From contig JAHDVF020000937.1 in NCBI GenBank assembly GCA_022606425.2, positions 930,001 to 994,000 on the forward strand: 64,000 nucleotides of DNA, in the 5' to 3' direction. The DNA is from Lepidostoma basale. Its lineage: Eukaryota; Arthropoda; Insecta; Trichoptera; Lepidostomatidae. The notes under the pieces were generated by a model. That model did not search any database. It saw nothing but the letters and a program-made list of their open reading frames with translations, and was not told the DNA's origin. Shown in pieces: positions 60,720 to 64,000 of this stretch (positions within the stretch are counted from its first letter, which is position 1; every line of letters begins with the position of its first letter). The translations under genes were made by a program, and so were the position numbers.

Positions 60720-61570
60720 ATTTATTGTTTCTTGAACAATGATGTAAAACTCCATATTAAACAATTAATACGAATGAAAACGTTAGTTTTCTAAAATTTT
60801 ATTATATTATATTTTATGGGAATGATATGTTTCGCCCTTTTAAGGCATTATCAAATGTCAAACATTTGATAAAGCGAAACATGTCATTCCCATAAAATAT
60901 AATAAAACTATTTGTGAAATGTATACTTACATCTGTATACGAATCCTGGATTTTCACCTGTGGGTGGTTAATTTAAATTTTTAATTATATCTCAATAGAG
61001 ACGAAGAAACAAACTGGAAACTGACTATGGATGATCAAGGTGTTTACAGGACTTATGACCTGTCATTGGTTGGGTTAAGCGCACGCTTTATGTAATTACA
61101 ACATTCCCCATTCCACCATTGTTATGATCTGTATAGATTAATCTAAATAATTAATTAGTACAATCAAATCTACATAGATGGCTAACTGGAACTGCCACGT
61201 GAAAATAAGTATGGATTTGGAGTATATATACAACTTCCAAAAAATGTATCATACATGATCATAACAATGGTGGAATGGGGAATGTTGTAATTACCTAAAG
61301 CGTGCGCTTAACCCAACCAATGACAGGTCATAAGTCCTGTAAACACCTTGATCATCCATAGTCAGTTTCCAGTTTGTTTCTTCGTCTCTATTGAGATATA
61401 ATTAAAAATATAATAAAACTTCTAGAAAACTAGCGTTTTCATTCGTATAAATTACGTTATTTTTTTTTGACTTATAGAAGTTATATTACTTCTAAAAACA
61501 GTCATCAAATAATATTGAATATGGAGTTTTACATCATTGTTCAAGATACAATTAATTTGATATGTTTTTT
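60720..61570. repeat. HHR-1 repeat containing a foldback insertion
   Basis: The left part 60720-60909 has GTTAGTTTTCTAAAATTTTA, ATGATATGTTTCGCCC and AGCGAAACATGTCATTCC. The right arm resumes at 61405 (AAAATATAATAAAACT, TCTAGAAAACTAGCG) and ends ATATGGAGTTTTACATCATT. Confidence 0.85.
60910..61404. mobile_element. 495-bp foldback element with 16-bp flanking duplication
   Basis: AAAATATAATAAAACT lies on both sides (60894-60909 and 61405-61420). Removing the insert and one copy restores HHR-1 consensus. Arms of about 150 bp are near-perfect inverts: TTAATTATATCTCAATAGAG at 60981 against 61385-61403. A left head, GTATACGAATCCTGGATTTT, lies outside the arms and is shared with 17415 and 17895. No ORF. 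Confidence 0.85.
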
Positions 61571-61571
61571 T

Positions 61572-61675
61572 TATCAGTATAAAGCCGATGTCGTCCACTG
61601 CAGGATATAGACCTCACACATATTTTTCCACATATTCCTATCTTGTGCCTTTCGCATCCATTTTCTCTTGTTGTT
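61572..61675 (-). mobile_element. RTE-like LINE tip
   Basis: GTCCACTGCAGGATATAGAC, CTCACACATATTTTTCCACA and TGCCTTTCGCATCCATTTTC match the terminal codons at 15662-15720 on the minus strand. Confidence 0.55.
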
Positions 61676-61679
61676 ATAT

Positions 61680-62740
61680 CAATTAATTAACGCCTTTTGT
61701 TTAACATATCTAAACGTATAAACCGTGATTTAAAATAGTTATTTACCTTTCATTAAACGGTTAATTATTAATAATATTTGTAGAACTAATTCTTAGAGTA
61801 TTTTAGTGTGAAGAGCCCGGGCGGTACTCAGCGGGTGTCCGTGGTATTGTAAGCGGGGATTAGCCGCGTCTTGTATCGCCGCTGGTAGCGGTTAGGTTGT
61901 CGGCAGCCGGTGGCGCCTGCTGTGAACATCGCCGCGAGCAATAACAATACCAACATAACGCACTGAACTTTGCCGCCGAATCGATATTTTTTATCATTCG
62001 AAAATAGAACTCGGAAACAAAGCGATCGCAATTTGATTTTGTATTCAAATCTAGAATAACGTGACTTAAATTATGATAATGTGTCCGGTACCTACCTATA
62101 GTTTTATTTTAAGTAGGTACGCATATCGAAAATTCAATGATTAATGGTGAATACACGAGAAAATTTAGAAATTTTCAGTACCTACCTAATTTAAATATGT
62201 CAGTACCTTAATATTTTTGGCAAAATTTTGGGTTTGAATTTTGTTGAACGTATACACCGTTAAATATATTTTAAAATATATTAGCAATCTATTTTTTTAT
62301 TAAAATATTTTTAAAAATCCTAATACACGTATTTTTCTTTCTTCGCGTTTTGTCTTTTTAAACCATTCAAATAATCTAATTAACCATTACCTTTTCTTTG
62401 TATACACGTGATTATTTAATAAAAAAATCATACTGTAATTAAATGTTAAATAATAATTTTGGTAGTTGCTCTAGTGTACGGTTTATTATATTTTCGAATA
62501 CTTATAATTTGTTGGAAATTAAAAAAAAAAGTAAAGAACTGAATGGATTATTTTTAACAGAGAATCTGGTTTTAAATATACAAATGATTATACAATATAA
62601 TTTAAATATTTACTGAAAACATATTCCTTGAGTTATTAAAACAATATAAAAATGATGTTTATGTTATAATGTATATTGATCAATATATTATGTTGGGTTG
62701 GTCCTTTATAGGTATGTCATGAGAAAGTACTATATGTCTC
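61680..62740. other. No gene seen; GC-rich 61810-61990
   Basis: Two overlapping minus-strand frames across the GC-rich block show no domain. GTACCTACCTATAGTTTTAT at 62090 and following GTAGGTAC motifs are typical of lepidopteran DNA (inference). Confidence 0.35.
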
Positions 62741-62744
62741 ACAT

Positions 62745-62945
62745 AAATAATCATACATAATTAAACTTCTATGTTGAGGAAAACGTCCGTTTCTAAAAAA
62801 ATTCTAAGATTATTGGCAGTGTCATGTTCCACCTTCCTAAGATAATTTTAAAATCCTTGACATTTGATGATATCCTAGCCAAGCGACACATATCACTTTC
62901 GTGCAGTATAATTAAAAAAAATAAACTGCTGGAAAATGTATAACA
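62745..62945. repeat. HHR-1 repeat, decayed
   Basis: GAGGAAAACGTCCGTTTCTA, AGTGTCATGTTCCACCTTCC and CATTTGATGATATCCTAGCC. The UUGAUGA strand is present on the plus side, but GAAA has become GACA. Confidence 0.6.
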
Positions 62946-63109
62946 TAATTTTTTTATAATGTAATACTGGTGATACTATTAGTTCTATTTTCGAACGGAT
63001 TAAGCAGTTCACTCCCATCATGAAAAGGTGGCACTGAGCTACCGAAACCGATCAGGACTGGAATAATACGTTGTTTAAATCCAAATATATTTTATCGTCT
63101 TATTATTTA

Positions 63110-63405
63110 AAAAAAAACTAGAATAAGAAAGATGAATGAAGATGGGGATAAAGGATAAAAGGGGATGGGGATAAGATGGAAAAAAAAGAGATGGAGGAAC
63201 TGGTACGATCATGTCTAAATAATGGACACCACCAGACTCCCCTATATTGCACTACATAATCAGCTTCACGGGAATCTTCCTCGTGGAAGACCTCCTAAAA
63301 GATGTAAGGACAGCTGGGAATCTACTTCACAAGAGGAGCTACCCTTGGAGAACAGACCATACTGGCCAATGGCAAGAAAGAAGAAAAAGAATAAAACTTA
63401 AAATG
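63110..63405 (+). mobile_element. LINE-F, RT C-terminal end
   Basis: WTPPDSPILHYIISFTGIFL, VEDLLKDVRTAGNLLHKRSY and PWRTDH-like codons and a GAAGAAAAAG tail match 42720-42910. Confidence 0.7.
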
Positions 63406-63427
63406 AAGTTTGTCAAGAATATTATTT

Positions 63428-63880
63428 AAACATTGAATAATGAAAGCACTATTAAGATAGTTTGGACACACGGAAAGAAACAATGGTAATGAAAGTATAT
63501 GTTAACGATGCAAGAGGAACTAGAAAGTCTGAGGAAAACGTGGCACGATCAAATAAATTGAATATTGAATAAGCAAAGAAGAAGATGCTGGTATGCATAC
63601 GTGAGGAGAATGGATCCATCCAGACTTCCACTCATTGTGTTGCAAGGTCAACCCCAAGGTAGACGACCCCCGCGCAGACCATCAAGTAGATGGATCGACA
63701 GGAGGCTAATTCCTCATAAGAAACAGGCCACAAGGCCTACACTAAGAAGAAAAAAAATATGTGGGCCACGTGAGAAGTCGGAGAAATCTAGAGAGAATGT
63801 TGAGGAAGCGAGATAAATATGTCAGGAAATAACTGTTTGATGGTCCATTATTTTGCGTGATGGTTAGTTAGTTTAGTCTT
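63428..63880 (+). mobile_element. LINE-A with a foreign segment inside
   Basis: 63430-63575 and 63755-63875 are LINE-A (AGTATATGTTAACGATGCAA; GTTGAGGAAGCGAGATAAAT; GATGGTTAGTTAGTTTAG). 63576-63750 encodes KQRRRCWYAYVRRMDPSRLP, LIVLQGQPQGRRPPRRPSSR and WIDR, a GRRPxRRPxxRW tail of another LINE inserted or recombined into it. Confidence 0.7.
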
Positions 63881-63884
63881 CTTC

Positions 63885-64000
63885 TTCTTCCTTATTGTAG
63901 CCTATGTGGTCTGTTCTCCAGAGAGTTGCTCCTCCTGTGAGGTAGATTCCCAGCTGTCCATCCATCTTTTAGGGCTCTTCCACGAGGACGAGTCCCATGA
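63885..64000 (-). mobile_element. LINE-F 3' end, cut by window end
   Basis: TCTTCTTCTTCCTTATTGTA, GTCTGTTCTCCAGAGAGTTG and TTCCACGAGGACGAGTCCCA match 39810-39920. Confidence 0.75.

Noticed and set aside
59230..61570. CRISPR array, suggested by repeated units
   Set aside because: Units are palindromes of 150-300 bp with diverged copies in both orientations, in an animal genome; no regular spacers.
61828..62048. Two overlapping minus-strand frames
   Set aside because: Chance frames in a GC-rich block; neither has a motif.
63015..63062. Hammerhead-like motif around CTACCGAAACCGATC
   Set aside because: Stem II GGUGGC/GCUACC and GAAA are present, but the CUGANGA strand does not match and stem I does not pair.

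Overview
The window is AT-rich animal DNA with no host gene that can be supported from sequence. There are no introns, rRNA, canonical tRNA, CRISPR or bacterial signals, and no open frame other than those of retrotransposons looks like a real protein. The organism is most likely an insect and perhaps a moth or butterfly. The reasons are the many non-LTR retrotransposon ends of insect type, GTAGGTAC-type motifs (about 41997, 62090, 62113) and a recurring TACTCGTA octamer. That assignment is an inference.

Almost everything recognisable is mobile DNA, mostly dead. About thirty pieces of one LINE, called LINE-A here, carry only the C-terminal end of its reverse-transcriptase ORF and end in (TTAG)n or (TTTG)n tails. 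Smaller numbers of C-terminal remnants come from RTE-like, CR1/L2-like, Jockey-like and unclassified LINEs. The two best coding stretches are a gag-plus-endonuclease Jockey-like element whose RT is deleted (33660-35952) and a 5'-truncated RT (51800-53116). There are also two tRNA-derived SINE families, a hAT element with a perfect 8-bp target duplication (10113-11108), a 255-bp MITE with 14-bp inverted repeats (6358-6612), a large foldback element (60910-61404, with a relative at 17385-18470) and a mariner-like transposase remnant (31375-31695).

The most interesting signal is a set of palindromic repeats whose centres match the hammerhead ribozyme core. They show CUGANGA-like, one extra nucleotide, stem II, GAAA, a one-base-pair stem III and a GUC or GUU cleavage triplet. 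At least five sequence-distinct families share this layout, including the extra nucleotide. The best sites are 20242-20285, 23181-23226, 38818-38933, 50371-50413 and 56855-56898. The layout fits the reduced-stem-III hammerhead variants known from Penelope-like retroelements, so these repeats are probably Penelope long-terminal-repeat remnants or small ribozyme-bearing retroelements. No Penelope RT or GIY-YIG ORF is present here.

Layout: 1-9.5 kb, LINE ends, the first SINE and a four-deep nest at 6285-7190. 9.5-20 kb, ribozyme-like site, hAT, LINE-A copies, an RTE fragment and the first large foldback. 20-34 kb, the best ribozyme sites, LINE ends and GC-rich unique islands. 34-36 kb, the gag/endonuclease element. 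36-59 kb, mixed LINE remnants, paired ribozyme sites and the RT CDS. 59-61.6 kb, a dense cluster of HHR-1 palindromes. 61.6-64 kb, unique DNA then LINE ends.
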